NCBI GenBank assembly: GCA_049325315.1
Contig: JBMONB010000224.1
Span: 1 to 64,000, forward strand
From: JAWLHU01 sp049325315
GTDB taxonomy: Bacteria > Bacillota > Sulfobacillia > Symbiobacteriales > Symbiobacteriaceae
Direction of reading: 5' to 3'
DNA length: 64,000 nt
How positions within the stretch are numbered: position 1 is the stretch's first letter; every line of letters begins with the position of its first letter. Below are positions 1 through 7,662 of the stretch, piece after piece. The notes below the pieces were generated by a model. That model was not told the DNA's origin. It saw only the letters and a program-made list of their open reading frames with translations, and searched no databases. The translations under genes and the position numbers were made by a program.

Positions 1-236
1 GTGAGGCGGTGCTGCGGGAGGTGGCGGCCAGTGCCGGCCTCGACCCCGACGCAGCCATGGCAGCGGTCAGCGAGGACCGCTACGCCGAGCGGGTGGACCA
101 GTATGGCGCTCAGGCCAGGGCGTACGGCATCAGCGGGGTGCCCACGTTTATCATTAACGACCGGTATAAGATCGTCGGGGCCCAGCCCTATGAGCGGCTC
201 CGTGATGTGTTCCGGCAGATCGCCCGGGAGAGCTAA
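1..236 (+). CDS. DsbA/FrnE-family thiol oxidoreductase, C-terminal part
   Basis: The 5' end lies outside the window. The visible 77 residues, read from base 3 to a TAA at 234-236, are the C-terminal end of a DsbA-like thioredoxin fold of the FrnE / 2-hydroxychromene-2-carboxylate isomerase group. The segment GISGVPTFIIN carries the cis-proline turn (GVPTF) typical of this family, followed by a beta-strand, GAQPYERL and a final helix. The catalytic CxxC or Ser site, if present, lies upstream and cannot be seen. Such proteins oxidise or isomerise disulfides. A terminator follows directly, so it is the last gene of its transcript. It adjoins a region rich in envelope thiol and metal proteins, but a functional link is inference. 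Confidence 0.8.
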   Translation, partial: EAVLREVAASAGLDPDAAMAAVSEDRYAERVDQYGAQARAYGISGVPTFIINDRYKIVGAQPYERLRDVFRQIARES

Positions 237-240
237 ACAG

Positions 241-273
241 AGAGGACGAGCTGCAGCCGCTCGTCCTCTTTTT
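241..273 (+). terminator. Rho-independent terminator after the FrnE-like gene
   Basis: An 11-bp perfect stem (241-251 pairing with 259-269) with a 7-nt loop is followed by a T run. It sits 4 bases after the stop codon and separates this gene from the convergent polyferredoxin gene. Confidence 0.9.
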
Positions 274-283
274 CGGTTCCGCC

Positions 284-1663
284 CTACACCCGGTGCGACA
301 TCGGCATGGTGAAGAGCCAGAGGTTAACCAGGCCGAAGACCACGATCACCGCCAGGTGCGGCCAGAAGGCAGCCAGCGATTCGCCCCGGTTCCGGCGGGC
401 GATCTTGTAAGCGGTGAAGATCGAACCGCCGATGCCCAGGGCCAAGGTGGCAAACTGGAGCATCTGCACCGTTTCTGCAGAGACCAGGGCCAACGATCCG
501 GTCACCTGGTAGCCGAAGAGCGCCGCCACGTTGTAGTAGATCGACTTGCCCTCGGCCAGCAGGTGGAAGAGGTTGTGAGCGATATGGCCCGCCAGGTCGA
601 GAGGAATCACAGCGTAACCGAACCGGGCGAAGTTCTGGGCGAAGGTCTCGCCGGAGGTTCGGCCGCTCAGGCGGGAGGCGAAAGCCATCATCGCAAACGG
701 GATCGCCATCGCTGTCACAAAGATCACGCTGAAGGCGGCTGTCTTGCTGCCGAAGAGCAGCCCCTGAAGCCACGACATCACCGGCTGCCAGAAGGAGAGC
801 ATCGTCACGTTCTGCACGAGCACAATGCCGACGATCACCACAGCCAGGAAGGACTCCTCGAACTTGGGCCTGCGAATGAACCAGAGCTCCTGGGTGGGAA
901 CCCGTGCCTCCAGGACGATCGAGTCGTTCGGGCAGGTCTTGATGCAGTTGGCGCAGAGGTTGCAGTTGGCCGAGGTCTGCATCGTCCGCGGAAACTCGAA
1001 GATGGGGCAGCCCGGGGTCTGGCCGTCGCCCTTGTAGCAGCTCTGGGTCGTGCAGGCGGCACAGATCTCCGGCGTGGCCCGCAAAGAGACCATGGAAGAG
1101 CGGGAATAGTTGCCCGAGAGGCCGCCCAGGAAGCAGAGATAGCGGCACCAGGCCCGGCGTTCGAAGAGAACCGCTGTGATGACCGTGCCCATCAACAGCA
1201 GCCCCAACAGGTAGCCGGAGCCACGCGGCGATTCGACGATCCCGAAGACATGGTCCGCCCAGGTGATGAGAATGAAGGCAGCATCAATAATCCAGATGCC
1301 ATACTTCTTTAGCCAGGCCGGGACCGGCCGGTTCAGGCCTGAGACCTTCTGCACCAGGTCAATCACGGTGGCGAAGGGGCAGATTGCGCACCAGAGGCGG
1401 CCCAGGGTGAACATGAAGATCGGGATCAGCGGCCACCAGAGCACCCAGGTGAGGCTGGTTCCTAGGTTGGCCGAGGCCGCCTCTGGCCCGAAGAGCAGGG
1501 CGTAGATCATGTAGGCGAAGACAATCAGGGTCGGATAGGCGAAGATCGCCGGGAACCACTTGCTCTTCAGAAAGGCCTTGAACCACCGGGAATCGAGCAG
1601 GTTGTTGGACTCCTCGGGCGGCACCGGAGGCGGGGTGTATCTGGGCTCAGGCTGTACGGGCAT
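284..1663 (-). CDS. Membrane-bound 4Fe-4S polyferredoxin (NosR/NapH-like)
   Basis: A 459-residue polytopic membrane protein with iron-sulfur binding motifs. After a short Pro-rich N-terminus and the first membrane segments comes the motif WCAICP near residues 91-96, typical of NapH/NosR/CcoG-type polyferredoxins. Further on is a Cys-rich stretch (WCRYLC, CAACTTQSC, GCPIF) and a ferredoxin-type CNLCANCIKTCP. Several more membrane helices follow. Such proteins pass electrons between the quinone pool and envelope reductases. The start codon is preceded by GGGAGGT. The gene lies 3 bp after the YtkA-like gene, so the two are probably co-transcribed. No nitrous-oxide reductase is in the window, so the partner enzyme is unknown. 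Confidence 0.85.
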   Translation of the reverse strand: MPVQPEPRYTPPPVPPEESNNLLDSRWFKAFLKSKWFPAIFAYPTLIVFAYMIYALLFGPEAASANLGTSLTWVLWWPLIPIFMFTLGRLWCAICPFATVIDLVQKVSGLNRPVPAWLKKYGIWIIDAAFILITWADHVFGIVESPRGSGYLLGLLLMGTVITAVLFERRAWCRYLCFLGGLSGNYSRSSMVSLRATPEICAACTTQSCYKGDGQTPGCPIFEFPRTMQTSANCNLCANCIKTCPNDSIVLEARVPTQELWFIRRPKFEESFLAVVIVGIVLVQNVTMLSFWQPVMSWLQGLLFGSKTAAFSVIFVTAMAIPFAMMAFASRLSGRTSGETFAQNFARFGYAVIPLDLAGHIAHNLFHLLAEGKSIYYNVAALFGYQVTGSLALVSAETVQMLQFATLALGIGGSIFTAYKIARRNRGESLAAFWPHLAVIVVFGLVNLWLFTMPMSHRV

Positions 1664-1666
1664 CGT

Positions 1667-2227
1667 TTAGACCTCCCTGCCCGGCTGGCGCCGGCGCTCG
1701 ATCGCGCCATAGATCATGGAACCGCCCATCAGGGAGCCAGCCACCCCGAGGAAGAGCCGGTTCGGCCCGCCCTGCTCCACCTCGAACATGGTCTTCTCCG
1801 TAGCTCCGTCGATGGAGAGGACCGCTGTCCAGGTGCCGGTTGTGCTGAGTTTCATCTTGCCCCGCGCCTGGTACGCACCGTCATCGTGCCCGTCGTCGCC
1901 GTGGTCATCCCTGGCACCGTGATCATCACCGATGCCGTGGCCGCCGTCGGGCCCGCTCAGGACCACCAGTTGCGCCAGTGGCACCTTCACCACCTGACCT
2001 GCAGGGCCGACAAACTGAAGCGATACCGCTGCTTCCGGCTCCAGCCCCGGCACTACGACGGTGACGGTATTGCTGCCGGTCTTGAAGCTGGGCGAGTCGT
2101 TGAGCAGGGAGACCTTGTAGGGGCCGACGTCGATTCTTACGAGCGTCGGGAGGCCGGGGCCTGCCAGCACGGGGGCCGAGGCGGTCAGGGCCAGAAGGAG
2201 GACGAAGACCCAGACGGTGTGGCGCAT
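1667..2227 (-). CDS. YtkA/FixH-like exported protein with His/Asp-rich loop
   Basis: I chose the ATG at 2227 because it opens a clear signal peptide (RHTVWVFVLLLALTASAPVLA) and follows AGAGGG; a longer frame upstream has no such support. The mature part is an immunoglobulin-like YtkA/FixH-type beta domain (NDSPSFKTGSNTVTV). It is interrupted by a loop very rich in His and Asp (GGHGIGDDHGARDDHG and on) that could bind metal, and ends in one membrane anchor (FLGVAGSLMGGSMIYGA). It is cotranscribed with the downstream polyferredoxin. FixH-like proteins occur in copper oxidase or metal-handling operons. A copper role is plausible but not shown. Confidence 0.7.
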   Translation of the reverse strand: MRHTVWVFVLLLALTASAPVLAGPGLPTLVRIDVGPYKVSLLNDSPSFKTGSNTVTVVVPGLEPEAAVSLQFVGPAGQVVKVPLAQLVVLSGPDGGHGIGDDHGARDDHGDDGHDDGAYQARGKMKLSTTGTWTAVLSIDGATEKTMFEVEQGGPNRLFLGVAGSLMGGSMIYGAIERRRQPGREV

Positions 2228-2422
2228 GTGATTTCCCTCTGCTTCGGCGAGAGTTCGACAAGGCCAAACTATGGGGCTGATCTGTGAAGAAACTGTGTAT
2301 GACGCCGCAGCTAGCACCAGGAGAGCACCAAGATGCTACATCGCCCATCGTCCGGTTGACAGGCAGATAGCGCTTCAGCACCCTACCCTCCTACCGTAGG
2401 TACATATCGGGTATTGGCCTAG

Positions 2423-2452
2423 TTGACGCCGTTTCGCTCAGCGCGGTACAAC
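2423..2452 (+). promoter_or_regulatory. Possible sigma-A promoter for the 2506 gene
   Basis: TTGACG at 2423-2428 and TACAAC at 2447-2452 are 18 bp apart, about 50 bp upstream of the start. The 278-bp gap 2228-2505 is a divergent promoter region and contains no gene that I can see. Confidence 0.4.
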
Positions 2453-2505
2453 ATCAATCGTCACCTTCTCTGTTTGACCGCTACACGAATTACGGAGGCA
2501 AAACG

Positions 2506-3012
2506 ATGCAGCAGTCGACGACCATGTGGCGCACCCTGTTTCTCCCTTACCTGACCTACCTCTCCCTGTTCCTTGGCATGGGCCTCATCTCGGGAGCGAT
2601 CGTGCACATGCCGGTGGATCCGGTCCGTTATACGATCATTATGGTGGTCGGCGCCGTCATGTTCGGTTTCGCCTCCTTTGTCAACGACCTGGCTGGAAAG
2701 AACCGGCTCACGGCGGCCATTGTGGCTCGCTCCCTCTTCTTCGCCCTGCTGCTTTCCATGGGCATCGGCATGATCAGCGGCGGCGTGCAGCACTTCAGCG
2801 ATAACCCCGGCTACTCGGCCAGCCTGATTCCCGCCGGCTTTGGCCTCTCCCTGCTCGCCTTTATTCTCAAGAACGAGGTCAAACTCTCGGTGAAGCGAAT
2901 CTACGGCATCGTGCTGATCTTCCTGGCCCTGGCGGTTCCCCTGAAGTTCACCCTCGACTACGTGGCCCACCACATCGTGGGTGAGAGCGATTCGCACGGC
3001 CACGGTCACTAG
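2506..3012 (+). CDS. Four-helix membrane protein with His-rich C-terminus
   Basis: A 168-residue integral membrane protein that I do not recognise. Four or five hydrophobic segments are visible (FLPYLTYLSLFLGMGLI, YTIIMVVGAVMFGFASF, SLFFALLLSMGIGMI, the segment before KNEVK, and IYGIVLIFLALAVPL). It ends in HHIVGESDSHGHGH, a short His-rich tail suited to metal binding. ATG at 2506 follows GGAGG. It lies 57 bp upstream of the CcdA/SafE-like gene on the same strand and the two probably form an operon divergent from the YtkA-polyferredoxin pair. Its role is unknown. Confidence 0.75.
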   Translation: MQQSTTMWRTLFLPYLTYLSLFLGMGLISGAIVHMPVDPVRYTIIMVVGAVMFGFASFVNDLAGKNRLTAAIVARSLFFALLLSMGIGMISGGVQHFSDNPGYSASLIPAGFGLSLLAFILKNEVKLSVKRIYGIVLIFLALAVPLKFTLDYVAHHIVGESDSHGHGH

Positions 3013-3069
3013 CCGTTCACCGTTTCTCCACAACTCGGTGGCAGACTGGGTGGAGCAAGGAGGGATACC

Positions 3070-3831
3070 GTGGATGCTCTCATCGAACTCGCCTACCGGT
3101 GGTACACCGTCATGAGCCAGTTTAGCAACCTGCTGGGCGAGCCGCTTCAGCGGCTGCTGGGCAGCCAGAACATCCCCGGTCTCTCGGCGCTCCTCCTGGG
3201 GCTGCTGGGGGGCCTGGCGCCCTGCCAGGTGACCGCCAACGCCGGCGCCATCGCCTATGTAACCGAATCGAGCCGGCAGGAGCGGCCACTCTGGCCCACC
3301 GTCGGCTCCTTTCTGCTGGGGAAGATCGTCGTGTACGGCACCCTCGGCTTCCTCGCCGCCATGATCGGCTGGAAGCTGCCGATTCCTGCCATGGTGGTTC
3401 TGCGGAAGCTGTCTGGCCCGATCCTGATCCTCATGGGCCTCTACATGCTTGGGTGGCTCCGCTGGCGGGGGCCCGGAGGGGAGCGCCTCACCGAGTGGAT
3501 TCGGCAGCGCATGCCACGTCGCGGCTCTCCGGCCTTCTGGCTGGGCGTCGCCTTCTCCCTCGGCTTCTGCCCCACCATGGCCATGATCTTCTTCGGCGGT
3601 CTGGTGCCGCTGGTGGTCCAGGCGCAGGCGGGTATGGTTCTCGCGGTGGTCTTCGCCGTGGGCACGGCGGTGCCGGTGATCCTTTGGGCCGCCGCCCTCT
3701 CTGTCGGGCGCGAGGCCGGTAAGCGGTGGGTGCGCCAGGTTCGCCATGCTGACCGCTATGTGCGGCTCGTGGCGGCCGCCCTCTTCCTGCTGCTGGGCCT
3801 CAACGACGTGCTGCTCTACTGGTTCATCTAA
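3070..3831 (+). CDS. CcdA/DsbD/SafE-like membrane thiol or metal transporter
   Basis: A 253-residue polytopic membrane protein starting at GTG after AAGGAGGG. It has an internal repeat typical of the LysE/CcdA superfamily: GLLGGLAPCQ in the first helix and GFCPTM in the fourth each place one Cys beside a Pro. This is the arrangement used by CcdA and DsbD to carry reducing equivalents across the membrane. Annotation pipelines may instead label it as a TauE/SafE-type exporter. Six or seven helices are visible. Thiol-redox neighbours (the FrnE-like protein, the DUF1573-rhodanese protein) fit the disulfide-reductant idea, which is an inference. Confidence 0.75.
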   Translation: MDALIELAYRWYTVMSQFSNLLGEPLQRLLGSQNIPGLSALLLGLLGGLAPCQVTANAGAIAYVTESSRQERPLWPTVGSFLLGKIVVYGTLGFLAAMIGWKLPIPAMVVLRKLSGPILILMGLYMLGWLRWRGPGGERLTEWIRQRMPRRGSPAFWLGVAFSLGFCPTMAMIFFGGLVPLVVQAQAGMVLAVVFAVGTAVPVILWAAALSVGREAGKRWVRQVRHADRYVRLVAAALFLLLGLNDVLLYWFI

Positions 3832-3848
3832 GGGGACAGAGAAATGAA

Positions 3849-3878
3849 GAAGCCCGGGCCATTTGCGGCCCGGGCTTC
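3849..3878 (-). terminator. Hairpin terminator between convergent genes
   Basis: A 12-bp perfect stem (3849-3860 with 3867-3878) sits between the CcdA-like gene and the DUF1450-like gene. The T-rich side (TTCATTTC) lies on the minus strand, so it best terminates the leftward gene. Confidence 0.7.
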
Positions 3879-3882
3879 AGAG

Positions 3883-4119
3883 CTACATGGCGAGCGCCAC
3901 ACGTACCTTGGATTCCAGGGTCTCCACATCTTCGGGGCGGACGGTCATAATCTCGCCGGCCACCTTGACGGCGGCGTTCTCGAGACAGACATCGAGGCAG
4001 TTGCGGGAGACGATCTCAACGGTGTCACCGTGCTCTGCGCGAATGCGGTCGACCGCATCGGCGACGTACTTCTCGCTCATCGCGCAGCACTTGCATACCT
4101 CTAGGGTCAGGCGGGCCAT
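3883..4119 (-). CDS. DUF1450-like small Cys protein
   Basis: A 78-residue protein with conserved cysteines: CKCC near residues 9-12, then CLDVC near 40-44. The pattern and length match DUF1450 (YuzB-like) proteins, which adopt a thioredoxin-like ferredoxin fold. The function of the family is not established; a redox or Fe-S role is a guess from the Cys pattern. ATG at 4119 follows AGGAGG. A terminator follows the stop codon, and the LysM-M23 gene lies 29 bp away upstream in transcription order, so the two may be cotranscribed. Confidence 0.75.
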   Translation of the reverse strand: MARLTLEVCKCCAMSEKYVADAVDRIRAEHGDTVEIVSRNCLDVCLENAAVKVAGEIMTVRPEDVETLESKVRVALAM

Positions 4120-4148
4120 AGGTCAGTCCTCCTGGCATGGTTGATAGG

Positions 4149-5168
4149 TTACGGGAGCATGGTCAGCGGGTCGAAGGGCTGGCCATTGCTGTATAGACCG
4201 AAGTCGAGGTGGGGTCCTGTGGAGACGCCGGTGTTGCCGGAGAGCGCAATCACCTGGCCCGCCTCTACCCACTCGCCCACCTTCACCAGCAGCTTGCTGT
4301 CGTGGGAGTAGCGGGAGACGAGGCCGTTACCGTGGTCGATGCGCACGGTCAGGCCGTATCCGCCGTACCACTCGGCTGTGATCACCCGCCCGGCGGCGAC
4401 GGCCACGATCGGGGTCCCTTCTGGAATACCGATGTCAATGCCCTCATGGTAGTTCGGTGTTCCATAGACGGGGTGAGTCCGCCAGCCAAACCGCTCGGTT
4501 AGCTCTCCGCTGAGCGGCCAGATGAGGCTAAGCCCGCCCGACGGGGGTACAACGGCAGGGCGTGACCCCTCGCCTCCGGAGCGGGAGGCCACCGTGGTGG
4601 AGCGGCGGGGCGGGGTGCCGTTCGGTACCAGCATCTTCTGGCCCGGCTGAAGCGCATCCGGCGAGATATCAGGGTTCGCCAGAATGAGCGCATCTACCTC
4701 CACGTTGTAGACAGCTGCGATATCCCAAAAGGTGTCACCGTCAGACACGTTGTGGATGACCCCGTCAGTGGCAGGAATCAGCAGCTCCTGGTCGATCTGA
4801 AGCACCGAGCTTTCGGTCAGCCGGTTCGACCAGAGAACCGTTGTGGTCTTCAGGCCAAAGCGGGCGGCAATCGCCTCCGCTGTATCGCCTGCCGCGACCC
4901 GGTAGACCTGTACCTTTGCCGGCGGCTCCGCCTTGGCGGCCGCGGGGGCCTGCTCCGGCTTCGACTCAGCCAACTCGGCTACCGGCTCCGCAACCTCAGG
5001 CGCGGCACTGGTCACCGCTGCGGGCGGCTCCTCGGTCTGGGCGGTCTCCGTGGGCGCAGGAGCGGGCTGGCGCGGCCACCCCCACCAGAGGGCGGTGGAG
5101 AAGGCACTCAGTACGACGGCAAAGAAGATGCGACGGCGGTTTCTGCGACTCAGCTTCATGGAGAGCAT
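4149..5168 (-). CDS. LysM-LysM-M23 cell-wall endopeptidase-like protein
   Basis: An exported peptidoglycan-binding protein. A basic N-terminus and one membrane segment (IFFAVVLSAFSTALWW) lead into an Ala/Pro/Glu-rich linker, then two LysM repeats (VYRVAAGDTAEAIAARFG; VIHNVSDGDTFWDIAAVY) and a C-terminal M23 domain (RFGWRTHPVYG, HEGIDIGIPEGTPI, SRYSHDS, GPHLDFGL). M23 enzymes cut peptide cross-links in peptidoglycan using zinc. The usual final HxH motif is HxD here, which removes a standard zinc ligand, so activity is uncertain. The start is ambiguous: ATG at 5168 follows AGGGGTG closely, ATG at 5159 has wider spacing, and the longest frame (5213) has no ribosome site. Confidence 0.85.
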   Translation of the reverse strand: MLSMKLSRRNRRRIFFAVVLSAFSTALWWGWPRQPAPAPTETAQTEEPPAAVTSAAPEVAEPVAELAESKPEQAPAAAKAEPPAKVQVYRVAAGDTAEAIAARFGLKTTTVLWSNRLTESSVLQIDQELLIPATDGVIHNVSDGDTFWDIAAVYNVEVDALILANPDISPDALQPGQKMLVPNGTPPRRSTTVASRSGGEGSRPAVVPPSGGLSLIWPLSGELTERFGWRTHPVYGTPNYHEGIDIGIPEGTPIVAVAAGRVITAEWYGGYGLTVRIDHGNGLVSRYSHDSKLLVKVGEWVEAGQVIALSGNTGVSTGPHLDFGLYSNGQPFDPLTMLP

Positions 5169-5298
5169 CACCCCTGGCTGGTTATACCCCTGGGGGGAAG
5201 AGAAGTGCCCCATCGATCATACGGGGAAGTTGTGTACAAATTGTGAAGGGCCGTCCTGCAAGACCGCCCTTCCGCTCCACAGATTTTCCACACGTACT

Positions 5299-5307
5299 TG
5301 CTATAAT
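5299..5307 (+). promoter_or_regulatory. Extended -10 element, rightward, facing a leftward gene
   Basis: TGCTATAAT at 5299-5307 is a perfect extended -10. No good -35 is seen. It points right, into the 3' end of the SHOCT gene, so it would give an antisense transcript or a long leader for the response regulator at 5833. Confidence 0.4.
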
Positions 5308-5317
5308 CAAAAGTAGC

Positions 5318-5719
5318 CTAGCCGCTCAGCTTCTGGCGGAGCAGATCGTACTCCTCGGTGGAGATCTCCCCCTTGGCCAGGCGCAGCTTCAGAATGCGCA
5401 GCTCCTCTGACTCGCTGTCGGCACCACCCCGCCGGAAGAGTGCGTACCCGAGGGCGCCCAGCCCGGCCAGCATGAACAGGCCACCGGCCAGGTTCCACCA
5501 GTTCCAGCCCCATTCGCCCCGGTAACCATGCATCATACCGCCACCGTGCATCCAGCCCCCACCGTGCATTCCGCCGCCCATGAAGACCATGCCGATCAGG
5601 GGGAGGCCCAGCAGGACCAGGAGCACCAGGGCCACGGAGCGTGTGCCCTGCCCCGACTGCGGGCGGTCCACCAGCAGGAAGATGAGCAGAAGCAGCGGGA
5701 TAATCCACATCAACATCAT
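5318..5719 (-). CDS. SHOCT-domain membrane protein with Gly/His/Met motif
   Basis: A 133-residue protein starting at ATG 5719 behind AAGGAGAG. It has an N-terminal hydrophobic segment (WIIPLLLLIFLLV), a second membrane segment, a Gly/Met/His-rich stretch (MGGGMHGGGWMHGGGMMHG), a third hydrophobic helix and a C-terminal SHOCT domain (LRILKLRLAKGEISTEEYDL). SHOCT is a short helical oligomerisation module of unknown precise role. The His/Met stretch could bind copper. The gene is divergent from the two-component system at 5833, whose sensor has a similar Met/His loop, so the two may be functionally connected. Confidence 0.75.
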   Translation of the reverse strand: MMLMWIIPLLLLIFLLVDRPQSGQGTRSVALVLLVLLGLPLIGMVFMGGGMHGGGWMHGGGMMHGYRGEWGWNWWNLAGGLFMLAGLGALGYALFRRGGADSESEELRILKLRLAKGEISTEEYDLLRQKLSG

Positions 5720-5832
5720 TTGACATCTCTCCTTTTCCGTCGCGCTTCCTACTTGGAGCATACAGCATCTGTTTGGAGAGGCTGTGGAGAGGCGGCGGAA
5801 AGGTGTTGGATGCAGAATCGGAGGAGAAGAAC

Positions 5833-6510
5833 ATGAGCGCAACCATTTTGATCGTAGATGACGACGATCGGCTGCGGCAGGTGATCGACGAGTACCTGCG
5901 CAGCGAGGGCTTTACCACCATGCAGGCGGCCAGCGGCACGGAGGCGCTGGCGCTCTGGCAGGAGCGCCGGCCCGACCTGCTGGTGCTCGACTGGATGATG
6001 CCCGGTCGCAGCGGTATTGAGGTGGCCCGGGAGATCCGACGCCAGCACAACACCCCCATCGTCATGCTGACCGCCCGCGATGACGAGGCCGACAAGCTCC
6101 TGGGCCTCGAGCTGGGCGCCGACGATTACCTGACCAAGCCCTTTAGCATGCGGGAGCTGGTGGCCCGCATCCGGGCGGTGCTCCGCCGGGCCCGGCCCGA
6201 AGGATCGGAGAGCGAGCAGATGCAATTCGGCGAGTTTCTCATCGACCTGGCGGCCCACACGGTTCACCGGGGGAGCGAGGAGATCAACCTGACCGCTACC
6301 GAGTTCAAGCTGCTGGCGGTACTGGCCAAGAACCCCAACCGGGTCTACTCCCGGCTCCAGCTCATGGAGACCGCCATCGGTGACTATTACGAGGGCTTCG
6401 AGCGCACGGTGGACAGCCATATCAGCCATCTGCGCCGCAAGCTGGGCGACGACACCCTGGTCCAGACTGTGAAGGGCGTGGGCTTCAAGCTCGTGCCGCC
6501 CCGGAGGTGA
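5833..6510 (+). CDS. OmpR-family response regulator
   Basis: A 225-residue two-domain regulator. The receiver domain carries the acidic pocket (VDDDDRLR), the phospho-acceptor Asp in LVLDWMMPG, the Thr of MLTAR and the Lys of LTKPF. The C-terminal winged helix (INLTATEFKLLAVLAKN, then TVDSHISHLRRKLG) is the OmpR/PhoB DNA-binding domain. ATG at 5833 is preceded by GGAGGAG; a longer upstream frame lacks a ribosome site. The partner kinase starts 4 bp after its stop. Target genes are unknown; the neighbouring Met/His-rich envelope proteins are the obvious candidates. Confidence 0.92.
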   Translation: MSATILIVDDDDRLRQVIDEYLRSEGFTTMQAASGTEALALWQERRPDLLVLDWMMPGRSGIEVAREIRRQHNTPIVMLTARDDEADKLLGLELGADDYLTKPFSMRELVARIRAVLRRARPEGSESEQMQFGEFLIDLAAHTVHRGSEEINLTATEFKLLAVLAKNPNRVYSRLQLMETAIGDYYEGFERTVDSHISHLRRKLGDDTLVQTVKGVGFKLVPPRR

Positions 6511-6514
6511 GCCG

Positions 6515-7594
6515 ATGAGCCTGCGAGCCAAACTGATCTGGGGCTTCGTGCTGGTGGCGCTGGGGGCGCTGCTGCTCTCCTTCGTCGCCTCCAACCTGGG
6601 CCTTTACGGCTCCATGATGCGGATGCACCACGGCCCCATGATGAATCACCAGCCCATGAGCCCTGATGAGTTCATGACCACGGCCCTGCGCTGGAGCCTC
6701 TGGTCGAGCCTGGCCGCCTTCGGCCTCGCGATTCTGGTGGGCGCCTTCACCGCAGGGCGGATCACCGGGTCGGTGCTTCACCTGCGCGATGCCGCCGCCC
6801 AGATCGACCTGCGCGATCTCTCCCGCCGGGTCCCGGTGGAGGGCAACGACGAGATCGCTGACCTGGCCTCGACCTTCAACCGCATGTGCGAGCGGCTGGA
6901 GGCCGGCGAGCGCTCCCGGCGCCAGCTGCTGGCCGACACCGCGCACGAACTCCGCCACCCCCTGGCGGTGCTGCAGGGCCACCTCGACCTCATGCAGGAC
7001 GGCAAGGTGGAGATCAGCCAGGAGTCGCTCCTCCCGATTCAAGACGAGGTGATTCGCCTCACCCGCCTGGTGGCCGATCTGCGTGACCTGAGCCTGGCCG
7101 AGGTGGGCCAGCTCTCCCTGCACCCCGCTGCGGTGGATCCGGGCGCCCTGCTGCACACGCTCATGGCGAATCTGGGGCCCGTGGCGGCGGCCAAGGAGAT
7201 CACCCTCACCGCTGACATCGCCTCCGACCTCCCCGCCCTGAGGGCCGACCCCGACCGGCTTCGCCAGGTGGTGGTCAACCTGCTCTCCAACGCCCTGCAC
7301 TTCACCCCGCCCGGCGGGCGGGTGGCGGTGCGGGCCTGGCAGGAGGCAGGGGAGTTCCGCCTTACGGTGGCCGATACCGGACCCGGCATTGGACCCGAGG
7401 ACCTGCCACACATCTTCGACCGGTTCTACCGGGCCGACAAGTCCCGTTCCCGCGGGACGGGTGGCAGCGGGCTGGGGCTGGCCATCGTGCGGAGTCTGGT
7501 GGAGCTTCACGGCGGCCAGGTGACCGCAGAGAGCACACTGGGCCAGGGAAGCCGCTTCACCGTTAGCCTTCCTGTCAATGGGGCAGCGGGCTAG
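6515..7594 (+). CDS. Sensor histidine kinase with Met/His-rich sensor loop
   Basis: A 359-residue membrane kinase. Two helices (about residues 8-28 and 62-85) flank a short external loop containing MMRMHHGPMMNHQPM, then come a HAMP domain, the H-box ADTAHELRHPLAVLQG, the N-box NLLSNALHFTPPGG, the G1 box VADTGPGIG and the G2 box GGSGLGLAI. The H-box has RHP in place of the usual RTP. A loop so rich in Met and His is typical of copper- or silver-binding surfaces, so metal sensing is a reasonable inference. The ATG is 4 bp after the response-regulator stop and a strong terminator follows. Confidence 0.9.
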   Translation: MSLRAKLIWGFVLVALGALLLSFVASNLGLYGSMMRMHHGPMMNHQPMSPDEFMTTALRWSLWSSLAAFGLAILVGAFTAGRITGSVLHLRDAAAQIDLRDLSRRVPVEGNDEIADLASTFNRMCERLEAGERSRRQLLADTAHELRHPLAVLQGHLDLMQDGKVEISQESLLPIQDEVIRLTRLVADLRDLSLAEVGQLSLHPAAVDPGALLHTLMANLGPVAAAKEITLTADIASDLPALRADPDRLRQVVVNLLSNALHFTPPGGRVAVRAWQEAGEFRLTVADTGPGIGPEDLPHIFDRFYRADKSRSRGTGGSGLGLAIVRSLVELHGGQVTAESTLGQGSRFTVSLPVNGAAG

Positions 7595-7598
7595 CAAA

Positions 7599-7642
7599 CA
7601 AAACGCCGCTGAATCTGCCCGAAAGGCAGGTCAGCGGCGTTT
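7599..7642. terminator. Bidirectional terminator between convergent genes
   Basis: A long stem (about 7601-7612 with 7631-7642) has a smaller inner hairpin and T-rich sequence on the minus-strand side. It lies between the kinase gene and the convergent Met/His-rich gene. Confidence 0.8.
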
Positions 7643-7662
7643 GGACTGTAAGTGGCGGCTGT

